A DNA stretch of 39,441 nt, taken from the IMG/VR virus record IMGVR_UViG_3300032893_000151, positions 1 to 39,441 of that record. One strand, 5' to 3'. The position numbers and the translations under genes are program-made. How positions within the stretch are numbered: the first letter of the stretch is position 1; each line of letters begins with the position of its first letter. The notes beneath the pieces are model-generated. The model had not been told where the DNA came from and searched no databases. It saw only the letters and a list, made by a program, of their open reading frames with translations. This document shows positions 5,990 through 12,259 of the stretch, one piece after another. The stretch comes from a virus.

Positions 5990-6492
5990 GCCGCCAGCGC
6001 ACACCACCGCTCATCCAGCGCGCCGAGCTCGCGTGGGAGTGGCCGGAGATCGTCTGCGTGCTCCTCTGGAAGCTGAAGCCCCTGGGCTGCACCGTTACCC
6101 ACCGCGACCTCAATCGCCTCCCGCGCGACCGTGTGCTGATCGAGAAGCGGACCTGGGAGCGCATCACCTACCGCTGGGGAACGTGGGCCGAGGCTGAGGC
6201 CGCCGCTCGCGCCGAGCGCGCCGAGTCTGGTCAGAAGGCTGGGCTCGAGGAGGCGCAGGGACGCTGGCAGAAACTCGCCGGCGTGATCCTCTGGAAGTGG
6301 TGCAAGACCGGGACGACAGCGCTCTCCGGGCTCGACCAGGACGCGGTGCCGCCGCACCTGGTGCTGCTGCAGCGCGGCTACCGCAACGGCATCGAGTTTC
6401 TGTGGGTGACGCGCGCGGAGGCCGCGCGCCTCGAGCGCATCGCCCGCGAGCATGACAACCGACGGATCGTCGAGGCAGTGCGGAGGCACTGA
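5986..6492 (+). CDS. Hypothetical early protein (168 aa) with internal two-fold similarity
   Basis: A 168-residue, Trp-rich protein. Two segments look related: WEWPEIVCVLLWKLKPLGCT (near 17-36) and WQKLAGVILWKWCKTGTTAL (near 93-112). Each is followed by a charged region and an ERITYRWGTWAEAEA- or GIEFLWVTRAEAARL-type segment, so the protein looks like two copies of one small domain. I chose ATG at 5986 for its ATGA overlap with the upstream stop; the longer frame from 5893 only extends into that gene. Function unknown. Confidence 0.8.
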   Translation: MSRQRTPPLIQRAELAWEWPEIVCVLLWKLKPLGCTVTHRDLNRLPRDRVLIEKRTWERITYRWGTWAEAEAAARAERAESGQKAGLEEAQGRWQKLAGVILWKWCKTGTTALSGLDQDAVPPHLVLLQRGYRNGIEFLWVTRAEAARLERIAREHDNRRIVEAVRRH

Positions 6493-6719
6493 TGGGCGAG
6501 CACTTCAGGACCACCCGGCGCAAGGAGATCGTGGGGCGCGCCCTCATGCAGGGACAGCAGGGTCACTGGTGGGACTTCACACTCGTGTGCGGGCACCACG
6601 TGCGCCGGCTTTCGACCCCCAGTTCCGACAAACAGCGCTGGGCGATGTGCTGGAATTGTCCGCCTACCGTAAGCGGCGGAAGCCCGCTCGCCGCGGCGCG
6701 CGTCCTCGGAGGAAGCTAA
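6492..6719 (+). CDS. Small Cys/His protein (75 aa)
   Basis: A 75-residue protein with CGHH at residues 33-36 and CWNC at 53-56, consistent with one zinc site of the C-x2-H...C-x2-C kind. The start shares a base with the upstream stop (TGATG). Short LVCGH...CWNC proteins recur in phage early regions; no function is assigned. Confidence 0.75.
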   Translation: MGEHFRTTRRKEIVGRALMQGQQGHWWDFTLVCGHHVRRLSTPSSDKQRWAMCWNCPPTVSGGSPLAAARVLGGS

Positions 6720-6740
6720 CATGCCTATCGATCCGGTGGC

Positions 6741-7235
6741 ATGAGACCGTATGGACAGCGTGGAAAAATCAAGATGCCGGGCTACCGCCGCGATCCGGCC
6801 GGTAAGCCTCTCTGCCGTTGGTGCGATGCTCCGGTGCCGAAGGGACGGCGCACCTGGTGCAGCCAGAAGTGCGTTGATGAGTGGCGCGAGCGCGGCGACT
6901 GGAACTACATTCGCCGTCGCATCGAGGAGCGGGACAAGGTTTGCCGCGAGTGCGGAGGCTGCCGTCCCAAGCGCCAGCGTTCACACCACGCCGAGCACCC
7001 GACGCTCTACCGGATGGCGATGTTCCCGCACCGCCTGCGCGACGAGCTGTGGGGACCGTTCTGTCCGGTCAAGTTCGGCTTCGAGGTCGATCACATTGTG
7101 GCGTGCGAGGACGGCGGCACCGATGACCCGGCGAACCTTCGGCTGCTTTGCATCCCGTGCCATCAGGCCAACACCGCGCGGCAGCGGCGAGAGAAAGCCG
7201 AGCGCCGCCGTGGGCAGCAGAGGCTAATCGCATGA
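6741..7235 (+). CDS. HNH endonuclease with zinc ribbon
   Basis: A 164-residue HNH nuclease. An N-terminal zinc-binding segment (CRWC 25-28 and C-x3-C 40-44) precedes the HNH core: CREC (68-71), FEVDHIVACEDGG (114-126, catalytic DH pair), N132 in DDPANLRLLC, and CIPCH (137-141). HNH proteins near phage control or packaging genes may act in packaging or as free-standing homing nucleases. An internal ATG at 6774 (MPGYRRD...), preceded by a weak purine run, is a plausible alternative start. The stop overlaps the methyltransferase start (ATGA). Confidence 0.9.
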   Translation: MRPYGQRGKIKMPGYRRDPAGKPLCRWCDAPVPKGRRTWCSQKCVDEWRERGDWNYIRRRIEERDKVCRECGGCRPKRQRSHHAEHPTLYRMAMFPHRLRDELWGPFCPVKFGFEVDHIVACEDGGTDDPANLRLLCIPCHQANTARQRREKAERRRGQQRLIA

Positions 7236-7753
7236 GCAATGCTCACCACACATCGGAACAGCGCCTCTTGCCTGGGGTGCTCGACGCTTGCTGCGGGCCA
7301 CGCATGATGTGGTTCGACAGCAAGGACCGGCGCGCCCTGTTCATGGACAAGCGGCAGGAGACGCACCCGATGGCCGGCTGTGGTGTTCCAGGCAGAGCGG
7401 ATGTGGTGATCGCGCCGGATGTGGTAGCCGACTTCACCGACATGCCGTTCCCCAACGAGTCGTTCTACCTGGTGGTGTTCGACCCGCCGCACATCAAGGC
7501 GAGCCGAGCCGGCAAGCGCGGCCGCTTCAAAAAGATTTACGGCGTGCTGCCGAATGACTGGAAGGCGCTCCTGCGAGAAGGGTTCGCGGAGTGTTTCCGC
7601 GTGCTGAGGCCTCACGGCATGCTAGTGTTCAAGTGGTCGGAGCACTGTTACCCGCTGGCTGATGTGCTCGAGCTGACTCCAGAAAAGCCCCTGTTCGGCC
7701 ATCGCACGACGCGCTCGACACACTGGTACGTGTTCATGAAGGAGGCAGCATGA
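7232..7753 (+). CDS. Phage class I SAM-dependent methyltransferase
   Basis: A 173-residue protein with a SAM-binding motif region DACCGPRMMWFD (18-29), the catalytic-type FDPPH (83-87; a DPPY-like motif) and the C-terminal FKWSE...PLFGHRTT...THWYVFMK pattern of a common phage methyltransferase family. The DPPH motif suggests amino-group methylation, perhaps of DNA adenine or cytosine, to protect phage DNA; the substrate is not proven. It is coupled to the HNH gene upstream and to the next gene (ATGA overlaps), making a nuclease-methylase neighbour pair. Confidence 0.9.
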   Translation: MSNAHHTSEQRLLPGVLDACCGPRMMWFDSKDRRALFMDKRQETHPMAGCGVPGRADVVIAPDVVADFTDMPFPNESFYLVVFDPPHIKASRAGKRGRFKKIYGVLPNDWKALLREGFAECFRVLRPHGMLVFKWSEHCYPLADVLELTPEKPLFGHRTTRSTHWYVFMKEAA

Positions 7754-8052
7754 GCGCAGACGTGGTCACCTCAAATCCGGTGGTGCAAGCTGCGTTGGTG
7801 CGCGAATTAGGTGTGATGGCCCACGGCCTTGAGTCGGTGGCCGACGACGGCAACGAGCATTCTGAGGTCAAGCTGCTGAAGGCCGCTGCCACGTTGTTGA
7901 ATGCACAGCAGGATGAGATCGATCGATTAAAGCAATTACGAGATTGGGCTGTTCAGGAGCTTCAGCGCTGTGATACCGCTGGTTATGCGAAGCATATCGC
8001 GGAAGTCCTCAGCGAAGCCGCACCACGGGACGAGACGAAAGGGAGTCCATGA
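7750..8052 (+). CDS. Helical hypothetical protein (100 aa)
   Basis: A 100-residue acidic, helix-rich protein with a coiled-coil-like middle (LLNAQQDEIDRLKQLRDWAVQEL split across residues 48-71). A strong GGAGG lies just before the ATG, and both ends overlap neighbours by ATGA. From here to about 9570 the DNA is visibly more A+T-rich than the structural genes, suggesting separate origin. No function recognised. Confidence 0.75.
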   Translation: MSADVVTSNPVVQAALVRELGVMAHGLESVADDGNEHSEVKLLKAAATLLNAQQDEIDRLKQLRDWAVQELQRCDTAGYAKHIAEVLSEAAPRDETKGSP

Positions 8053-8312
8053 AGATCGAATACGGCTCCGGCGTCACCGAGTACGGCCCCGGAGTGGACA
8101 TCGAGCTAACTGGCGATGAAGTCGCCGTAGCGATTGACGCCTATCTGGTCGCCCACGGTGTTCACGTCAGCGGGCCACGCACCGTGACGGTGAATAGCGA
8201 GCTTTGCGTCTCAGGGCGTGTGTACGTCGATCCTGAGGGCTTCGTCATCAGCCCGGACGGCCAGAAATATAACGGCAGAGGCGCTGAGAACGGGTCCGAG
8301 GAGCATCGCTGA
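8049..8312 (+). CDS. Small hypothetical protein (87 aa)
   Basis: An 87-residue acidic protein with a DIELTGDEVAVAIDAYLVAHG segment (about 17-37), alternating strands (TVTVNSELCVSGRVYVD) and a polar tail. It overlaps the gene before by ATGA and shares one base with the next start (TGATG). Size, acidity and position fit a moron or anti-defence type of early gene, but nothing specific is recognised. Confidence 0.7.
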   Translation: MKIEYGSGVTEYGPGVDIELTGDEVAVAIDAYLVAHGVHVSGPRTVTVNSELCVSGRVYVDPEGFVISPDGQKYNGRGAENGSEEHR

Positions 8313-8524
8313 TGGCGAAAGTGAACGAGCCAATCGAGGAGTTCTTTATCGTCGCTTCCAAGGACGTGAGCGGCGATATAGACGACCTCAAGGATACCTG
8401 CGGGTGGTACGCATCATCGGACGATGCGCTGTCTGAGGCTGCGGTAACTGCCAATCCTGGCGATGACGGCGAAGGCTTCCCCCAAGTCGTCTATCGGGTC
8501 CAGAAGTTCGTAGAGGTCCTGTGA
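8312..8524 (+). CDS. Small acidic hypothetical protein (70 aa)
   Basis: A 70-residue strongly acidic protein (IEEFFIVASKDVSGDIDDLK, then GDDGEGFPQVVYRVQKFVEV). The pattern of two short strands flanking an acidic loop and helix suggests a compact alpha/beta fold. It is coupled to the gene upstream by a shared base. Very acidic small early proteins can act as DNA mimics or host-enzyme inhibitors; that is a guess from charge alone. Confidence 0.65.
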   Translation: MAKVNEPIEEFFIVASKDVSGDIDDLKDTCGWYASSDDALSEAAVTANPGDDGEGFPQVVYRVQKFVEVL

Positions 8525-8543
8525 GCGAGTCCGAGGGTACGAC

Positions 8544-8771
8544 ATGAGAATCAAACTGACACGCGCCCAGGTGCGTCAGCTCAAGCCTTACATGGAGTGG
8601 TTGCGCGCACAGCCGCGGCAGGAATACGGGCCGATGCTCGTCGCTCAGATAGCCCACGAGTACCCGGACGAAATGCGGGTAGGCGTCATCCCCGCCAAGA
8701 AAGCGAGAGCTTTCGTCAATACCGCCAACGACAAGGTGTTAGCTGCTGTGGGCAAGGATGGTGGTACGTGA
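8544..8771 (+). CDS. Small hypothetical protein (75 aa)
   Basis: A 75-residue protein starting MRIKLTRAQVRQLKPYMEWL, with a second helical segment (PAKKARAFVNTANDKVLAAV). A 19-nt gap with a purine-rich stretch (gcgagtccgaggg) precedes the ATG. Its stop overlaps the GTG of the next gene. No family recognised. Confidence 0.65.
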   Translation: MRIKLTRAQVRQLKPYMEWLRAQPRQEYGPMLVAQIAHEYPDEMRVGVIPAKKARAFVNTANDKVLAAVGKDGGT

Positions 8772-8938
8772 AAACCGCAGCCGTGAATTTGTATCTGTCC
8801 GGCGTGTTCACTGCTTTCGCGGCTATCCATTCAAGGATGGGAGACGGCTGGATTGCTGATGTGGCGTTCGCCTTTCTCACCGGTGCAGTGGGACTTCTTG
8901 TGATGTCGCAGGGTTACGGCAAGAGTGCAGGCACATGA
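8768..8938 (+). CDS. Small membrane protein (56 aa)
   Basis: A 56-residue protein with two hydrophobic stretches, about residues 5-20 (AVNLYLSGVFTAFAAI) and 30-46 (ADVAFAFLTGAVGLLVM), joined by a short polar loop. It should be a two-helix membrane hairpin. The GTG start overlaps the upstream stop (GTGA) and its stop overlaps the next ATG (ATGA). Far from the lysis cassette, it could be a superinfection-exclusion or membrane-active early product. Confidence 0.65.
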   Translation: MKTAAVNLYLSGVFTAFAAIHSRMGDGWIADVAFAFLTGAVGLLVMSQGYGKSAGT

Positions 8939-9177
8939 CCGATGAGAAACTATTCGCCGCCGGAGACCGGGCGCTCTACGACATGGGGCCTGGGAAACTG
9001 CGGCCATGTGAGATCGTCTACGTCGGCAGGCGCTGGAGCAAGTACGGAGCCGGGTACGGTAATCACTACTACTGCATCGTGCCTGAGCTTGAGGACGGCA
9101 AAAAGCTAAAGCAGCGCACAGTGAGCGCTAGGTTTCTCAGACGCGCTGATAAATCCACAGCGGAGCATGGCAAGTGA
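8935..9177 (+). CDS. Small hypothetical protein (80 aa)
   Basis: An 80-residue protein rich in aromatic residues (RRWSKYGAGYGNHYYCIVPE, about 32-51), with strand-like flanks (DRALYDMGPGKLRPCEIVYV) that suggest an SH3-like small barrel. It is coupled at both ends by 4-nt overlaps. Function unknown. Confidence 0.65.
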   Translation: MTDEKLFAAGDRALYDMGPGKLRPCEIVYVGRRWSKYGAGYGNHYYCIVPELEDGKKLKQRTVSARFLRRADKSTAEHGK

Positions 9178-9368
9178 ACACGCCGAAGGAGTTCGAGGAC
9201 TGGTTCTCTAACAATCACCCGTGGGACTGGTTCAAAGACGAGCTTGGCGATCCGGTCCCCACGTCCATGCGCATTCGGCTATGGGAATGGGCTCGCGCCG
9301 CTTGGACTCAGACAGAGTCTCGCATCAACGAGAGACGCGGTCATAGTGCGAGCGGTGAGCATGGCTAA
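9174..9368 (+). CDS. Small Trp-rich hypothetical protein (64 aa)
   Basis: A 64-residue protein with many Trp residues (FEDWFSNNHPWDWFKDELGD, then RLWEWARAAW). A GTG start overlaps the upstream stop (GTGA), and the 3' end overlaps the next gene by 8 nt. Short FExW...-type proteins with this helical, Trp-rich layout occur in many phage genomes as unknowns. Confidence 0.65.
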   Translation: MNTPKEFEDWFSNNHPWDWFKDELGDPVPTSMRIRLWEWARAAWTQTESRINERRGHSASGEHG

Positions 9369-9570
9369 AGACACGGTGCGACACCTATTGGATGAGGTCG
9401 AGGAGCTGAAGCGGCGTGTGCGCGATCTGGAGCAGCGCCCTGTTACCTACCAACCGGTCTACGGCCCTCATGGTATACCGACGGGGCCGCCACAGCAGGA
9501 CGGAAAGTGCGTTGTATGCGGAGGCGCGCACGGAGGATTGGCTTGCCCTCACTTAGAGCCGAGGTGCTGA
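9361..9570 (+). CDS. Coiled-coil plus Cys-cluster small protein (69 aa)
   Basis: A 69-residue protein with an N-terminal coiled coil (HLLDEVEELKRRVRDLEQR, residues 8-26), a Pro/Gly linker and a C-terminal cluster of CVVC (50-53), CPH (62-64) and a terminal Cys, consistent with a zinc knuckle. The ATG is used in a different frame from the longer overlapping reading that starts at 9244. It is the last gene of the compact early block, followed by a strong hairpin. Confidence 0.65.
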   Translation: MAKDTVRHLLDEVEELKRRVRDLEQRPVTYQPVYGPHGIPTGPPQQDGKCVVCGGAHGGLACPHLEPRC

Positions 9571-9601
9571 CAATGGAACAGCACGCCCGCACTCCACAAA
9601 C

Positions 9602-9630
9602 GAAGACGCCACCCATTACGGTGGCGCTTC
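9602..9630 (+). terminator. Strong hairpin, likely end of the early transcript
   Basis: gaag-a-cgccacc / cattac / ggtggcg-cttc forms an 11-bp stem with one bulged A and a 6-base loop. There is no run of T after it, so intrinsic termination is uncertain; it may stabilise or process the transcript instead. Confidence 0.5.
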
Positions 9631-9659
9631 TGAGCTAGAACGGTAGTACCAGTTGCTCT

Positions 9660-9678
9660 CCTCGATGATCAGTCGAGG
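9660..9678. other. Second hairpin in the same gap
   Basis: cctcga / tgatcag / tcgagg gives a 6-bp stem with a 7-base loop, 30 bp downstream of the larger hairpin. It is too weak alone to call a terminator. Confidence 0.3.
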
Positions 9679-9837
9679 CTCAGGACTGAATCTAAGCTAA
9701 CTTCTAGCCTGCGAGGATTTTACCCGTGACGACGACATACAGCAACGCTCACCTGATAGGGCTGGTTTCGCTGACAGGTGGCATACGTTGTAAACGCTGT
9801 TGCGAGCAGCGACGCGCTGACAGCGCAGACGGTTAGC

Positions 9838-10131
9838 ATGGTGGGTGCCAAGCAGAAGCCGCTATCGGCCGAGATGCACGCGGCGATCGACCTCATGATG
9901 CGCACGGATGGGTCGCTCTACCGCTACCCTGGCGGGATGTGGGCTACCGAGCGCGGCAAGAACTGGGGCGGGGATGCCTTCGGCACCCCAACGGTCAAGG
10001 CGCTGATCGCGCGCGGCATCTGCTCCTGGTCAGACTGGAAAGTCGGTCCCCTCGGGCGCTTCCCGGTGCGCGCCACGCTCGCCTCGAAGCTGGACGCGAC
10101 GGTCGCGCCCATCTTCCATCAGCGGCAGTAG
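9838..10131 (+). CDS. Small hypothetical protein (97 aa), isolated plus-strand gene
   Basis: A 97-residue protein with an N-terminal helix (SAEMHAAIDLMMRTDG), then LYRYPGGMWATE, TPTVKALIARGI and FPVRATLASKL. Helix-strand-helix pieces of this order, with RYPGG..W and TPT..AL..RG, recur in phage small proteins and look like a winged helix. A GTG at 9778 in frame would add 20 residues; neither start has a clear Shine-Dalgarno. The stop (10129-10131) lies one base from the lipase stop of the opposing operon. Confidence 0.65.
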   Translation: MVGAKQKPLSAEMHAAIDLMMRTDGSLYRYPGGMWATERGKNWGGDAFGTPTVKALIARGICSWSDWKVGPLGRFPVRATLASKLDATVAPIFHQRQ

Positions 10132-10132
10132 G

Positions 10133-10882
10133 TCACACCGGATCGGGCACTGAGTCCGGGTCGAGGAGCCAGGCGTAGTTCTGCGCGTGGTGCCAGCTAC
10201 CCGGGTTGTCGGGGATCGCTGGATTGGCCGGGATCTCGACCAGGTTGCTGAGGGGCGCGTAGCCGCCTCCGAAGGGCACTTTGGGCACCAGGTCCTTTTC
10301 GTAGGCGTATCCCGCGAGGTCGCGGATCGCCGCACTGGCGGCCCCTGAGAAAGCCGTATCGCCTGGGCGAGGCGATGCAAGGAGCCGCGCCGCGACCTGC
10401 TCCGGGTGCATCGAGGCGAGATCATAGGCTGCATAGGTGGCGAGCGGCGCCCCGAGGGAGTGACCGGCGACGGTGATGTGGCGCCCGGCCGCCACCTCGA
10501 GCACGCCAGCGGCGAGCGGCTCTTCGGTCCCCGCTGCGGTCAGAAGGCGCGCCGAGTCGTAGATGTTCCAGAAACCGGCGTGCACGTGGCCCGTGATCGG
10601 GTGCGCAACAAGCGCCGCCTCGGCGTCCTTCGCCCACTCGATCGCGCGCTCCGTGCCGCGGAACACCAGCGCACACTCGGCGTCATTCGCCGCCAGGAAG
10701 CCATAGAACACCCGCTGGCGCCCGAAGGAGGCGAGCTGGTCGACGGCCGTGATGTGCGCGAGGAGGGTGTAGCCCAAGGCCCCGAGGCGCGGATCCGCCC
10801 CGGGGCTCAGGTCGGTGGGATCGCGCTCGAACGTGTCCTCCGCCGCCCAGGCGAGGACCGCGTAGCGCGCATCGGCCTTCAC
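10133..10882 (-). CDS. Class 3 (alpha/beta hydrolase) lipase
   Basis: A 249-residue lipase. The family features are VFRGT (73-77, oxyanion region), the nucleophile elbow GHSLG (140-144, Ser142), ASPRPGD (169-175), Asp197 in EKDLVPKVPF and a C-terminal His pair (231-232), giving a complete Ser-Asp-His triad. There is no obvious signal peptide. It is the last gene of the lysis cassette, started by GTG 9 nt after the previous stop. It probably hydrolyses host lipid esters, for example to help open the outer membrane where a spanin would normally act; that role is inferred. Confidence 0.88.
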   Translation of the reverse strand: MKADARYAVLAWAAEDTFERDPTDLSPGADPRLGALGYTLLAHITAVDQLASFGRQRVFYGFLAANDAECALVFRGTERAIEWAKDAEAALVAHPITGHVHAGFWNIYDSARLLTAAGTEEPLAAGVLEVAAGRHITVAGHSLGAPLATYAAYDLASMHPEQVAARLLASPRPGDTAFSGAASAAIRDLAGYAYEKDLVPKVPFGGGYAPLSNLVEIPANPAIPDNPGSWHHAQNYAWLLDPDSVPDPV

Positions 10883-10891
10883 CGGCGCGAC

Positions 10892-11326
10892 TCAGTCGCC
10901 GCCGGGCTGCACCACGGCCGGCGTCGCACCCGCGGTCGCGGTCGGCGTCGGGTAGAGCGCGCAGACGGCCAGCACGGCGTTGCCGACGTTGTTGAGCGCG
11001 GCGGTGGCCGCCTGCCCGAGCAGCGTCGAGTTGAGGCCCTGCGCCACGACCGCCGGGAGACCCCCGAGGATGGCGAGCGACTGACTGATCGCGAGCGCCT
11101 CGGCGGGGTCGGTGATCTTGGTCGCGAGCGCCGTGTTGAGGTCGGCGAGCGCTGCCGCGCCGCCGCCGGCGTTGTACTTCTGGGCGGCGGTTACGATCGC
11201 CGCGAGCTCCGCGGCGCGCGCGGCCTGCTTGGCGGGATCGCCGCCCGCGCCGGAGCGGATGAAGCTACCGGCCAGGATGGTGACGAGGGGCTGCTCGAGG
11301 AACGCGGTTACTGCTGCGGAAGCCAT
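10892..11326 (-). CDS. Ala-rich hypothetical protein in the lysis cassette (144 aa)
   Basis: A 144-residue Ala-rich, mostly helical protein. Hydrophobic runs appear near the start (FLEQPLVTILAGSFI, 9-23) and at AISQSLAILGGLPAVVAQGL and NAVLAVCALYP, so membrane association is possible. The start shares one base with the holin-like stop (TAATG). Lying between holin-like and lipase genes, it may be a lysis accessory, but no family is recognised. Confidence 0.7.
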   Translation of the reverse strand: MASAAVTAFLEQPLVTILAGSFIRSGAGGDPAKQAARAAELAAIVTAAQKYNAGGGAAALADLNTALATKITDPAEALAISQSLAILGGLPAVVAQGLNSTLLGQAATAALNNVGNAVLAVCALYPTPTATAGATPAVVQPGGD

Positions 11327-11610
11327 TAGGGCACCTTCGCCGGCGGTGCCGGCTGCGTAGGAGGGACCGGCGGTTGCGCCGGAGGGTTGTCCGACCCGTC
11401 CGGACGATGCCGGGCGAACCAGAAGTTAGCCATCAGCACGAGGATCGTGCCGAGGATATTCGTGAGTCCGATGATGAGGTCGTGGTGCGCACTCACCTGG
11501 GGCGCCACGGGCTTGAAGAGGAGGGCGAAGATCAGGCCAACGAAGGCGACCAGCGTCGTCAGCGTGAGGACGTACTGCGCGCAGGCCGTGAGACGCTCGG
11601 TGCTCATCAT
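11326..11610 (-). CDS. Holin-like membrane protein (94 aa)
   Basis: A 94-residue protein with two transmembrane stretches, about residues 11-33 (YVLTLTTLVAFVGLIFALLF core) and 46-64 (IGLTNILGTILVLMANFWF), followed by a charged, proline-rich tail. This matches a class II holin, which would permeabilise the inner membrane to release the muramidase encoded just upstream. Its ATG overlaps the muramidase stop (ATGA, 11610-11607). Confidence 0.8.
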   Translation of the reverse strand: MMSTERLTACAQYVLTLTTLVAFVGLIFALLFKPVAPQVSAHHDLIIGLTNILGTILVLMANFWFARHRPDGSDNPPAQPPVPPTQPAPPAKVP

Positions 11611-12116
11611 GGGAGGATCGCTCGCGTATATACGGTGAGAAGCCGGTCCATCCAGGTGTACTCGAACACGTCCTCTTTGGCGTCGAGCTGAGCATAAGCA
11701 ACGCCGCGGTAGGCTGCAAATTTCTTAACCTGCAGGGTTCCGGCGGCCTGCGCGGCGCGCAGCGTCCCGGGTCCGATGAGCCCGTCGGCCGGCACGCCGA
11801 GCGCCTGCTGGAGCGTGATCGCCGCCCGGTGCTGGCCCTCGTTCACCGCCGTATCGAAAGCACAGAGCGCCAGCGGCCAGGGGAGTGAGTCACCTTGGAC
11901 TTCGGTCCACTCGTTGAGCCGGTAGAGCGTCGCCGCCTGGGATTGCGTAAGGTCTGCGACGCTCGCCGGAAGGGTGAGTTCCGGGTGGGCGGCGCGGTTC
12001 GCCTCGAGGTAGTGCTGGGTGACCCCGAAGTTGGTCGCGCCGCCTGGATCGGCGGGGTTATCGACGTAGCCTCCCTCGAGGGTGATGACGAAGGAGATGA
12101 TGTCGTCGCGGGTCAT
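11607..12116 (-). CDS. Endolysin, GH108-type muramidase
   Basis: A 169-residue cell-wall hydrolase. The N-terminus MTRDDIISFVITLEGGYVDN carries the family catalytic Glu (14) in LEGGYV, followed by PADPGGATNFGVTQ, the hallmark of glycosyl hydrolase 108. The C-terminal half (GVPADGLIGPGTLRA) matches the small peptidoglycan-binding domain usually fused to it. It lacks a signal peptide, so it needs the neighbouring holin. ATG at 12116 is preferred to 12152 because of the family N-terminus and the ATGA overlap with the upstream peptide stop. Confidence 0.92.
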   Translation of the reverse strand: MTRDDIISFVITLEGGYVDNPADPGGATNFGVTQHYLEANRAAHPELTLPASVADLTQSQAATLYRLNEWTEVQGDSLPWPLALCAFDTAVNEGQHRAAITLQQALGVPADGLIGPGTLRAAQAAGTLQVKKFAAYRGVAYAQLDAKEDVFEYTWMDRLLTVYTRAILP

Positions 12117-12238
12117 CGTTTTCCCTTGCGCGGCGGGAGGAGCCTGCGGCACTTAGCCCAGTCGAGAAGCGTGTGCACGCCGAGCGCTACGAGCGCGCCG
12201 ATCGACACGATGCGCGCGTAGATGTCCTCGTACCGCAC
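12113..12238 (-). CDS. Membrane-anchored peptide upstream of the endolysin (41 aa)
   Basis: A 41-residue peptide with a hydrophobic helix (ARIVSIGALVALGVHTLLDW, residues 8-27) and a basic tail (KCRRLLPPRKGKR). It begins at GTG 22 nt after the tail-fibre stop and its stop overlaps the endolysin start (ATGA). Size and position fit a small lysis-accessory membrane protein; it is too short and lacks a periplasmic coil for a normal i-spanin. Confidence 0.6.
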   Translation of the reverse strand: MRYEDIYARIVSIGALVALGVHTLLDWAKCRRLLPPRKGKR

Positions 12239-12259
12239 GGGCCTAGCAGAAGCAGCCCA

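Larger units (their letters stand above)
9571..9837. other. Intergenic region after the early block
   Basis: About 267 bp with no convincing gene, unless the next gene starts at GTG 9778. It contains two hairpins (9602-9630 and 9660-9678) and then an A+T-richer stretch (about 9680-9730). A 21-codon frame at 9573-9638 runs through the first hairpin and is not supported. Confidence 0.5.

Noticed and set aside
9573-9638. 21-codon frame after the early block
   Set aside because: Very short and runs through the strong hairpin at 9602-9630; no ribosome site.
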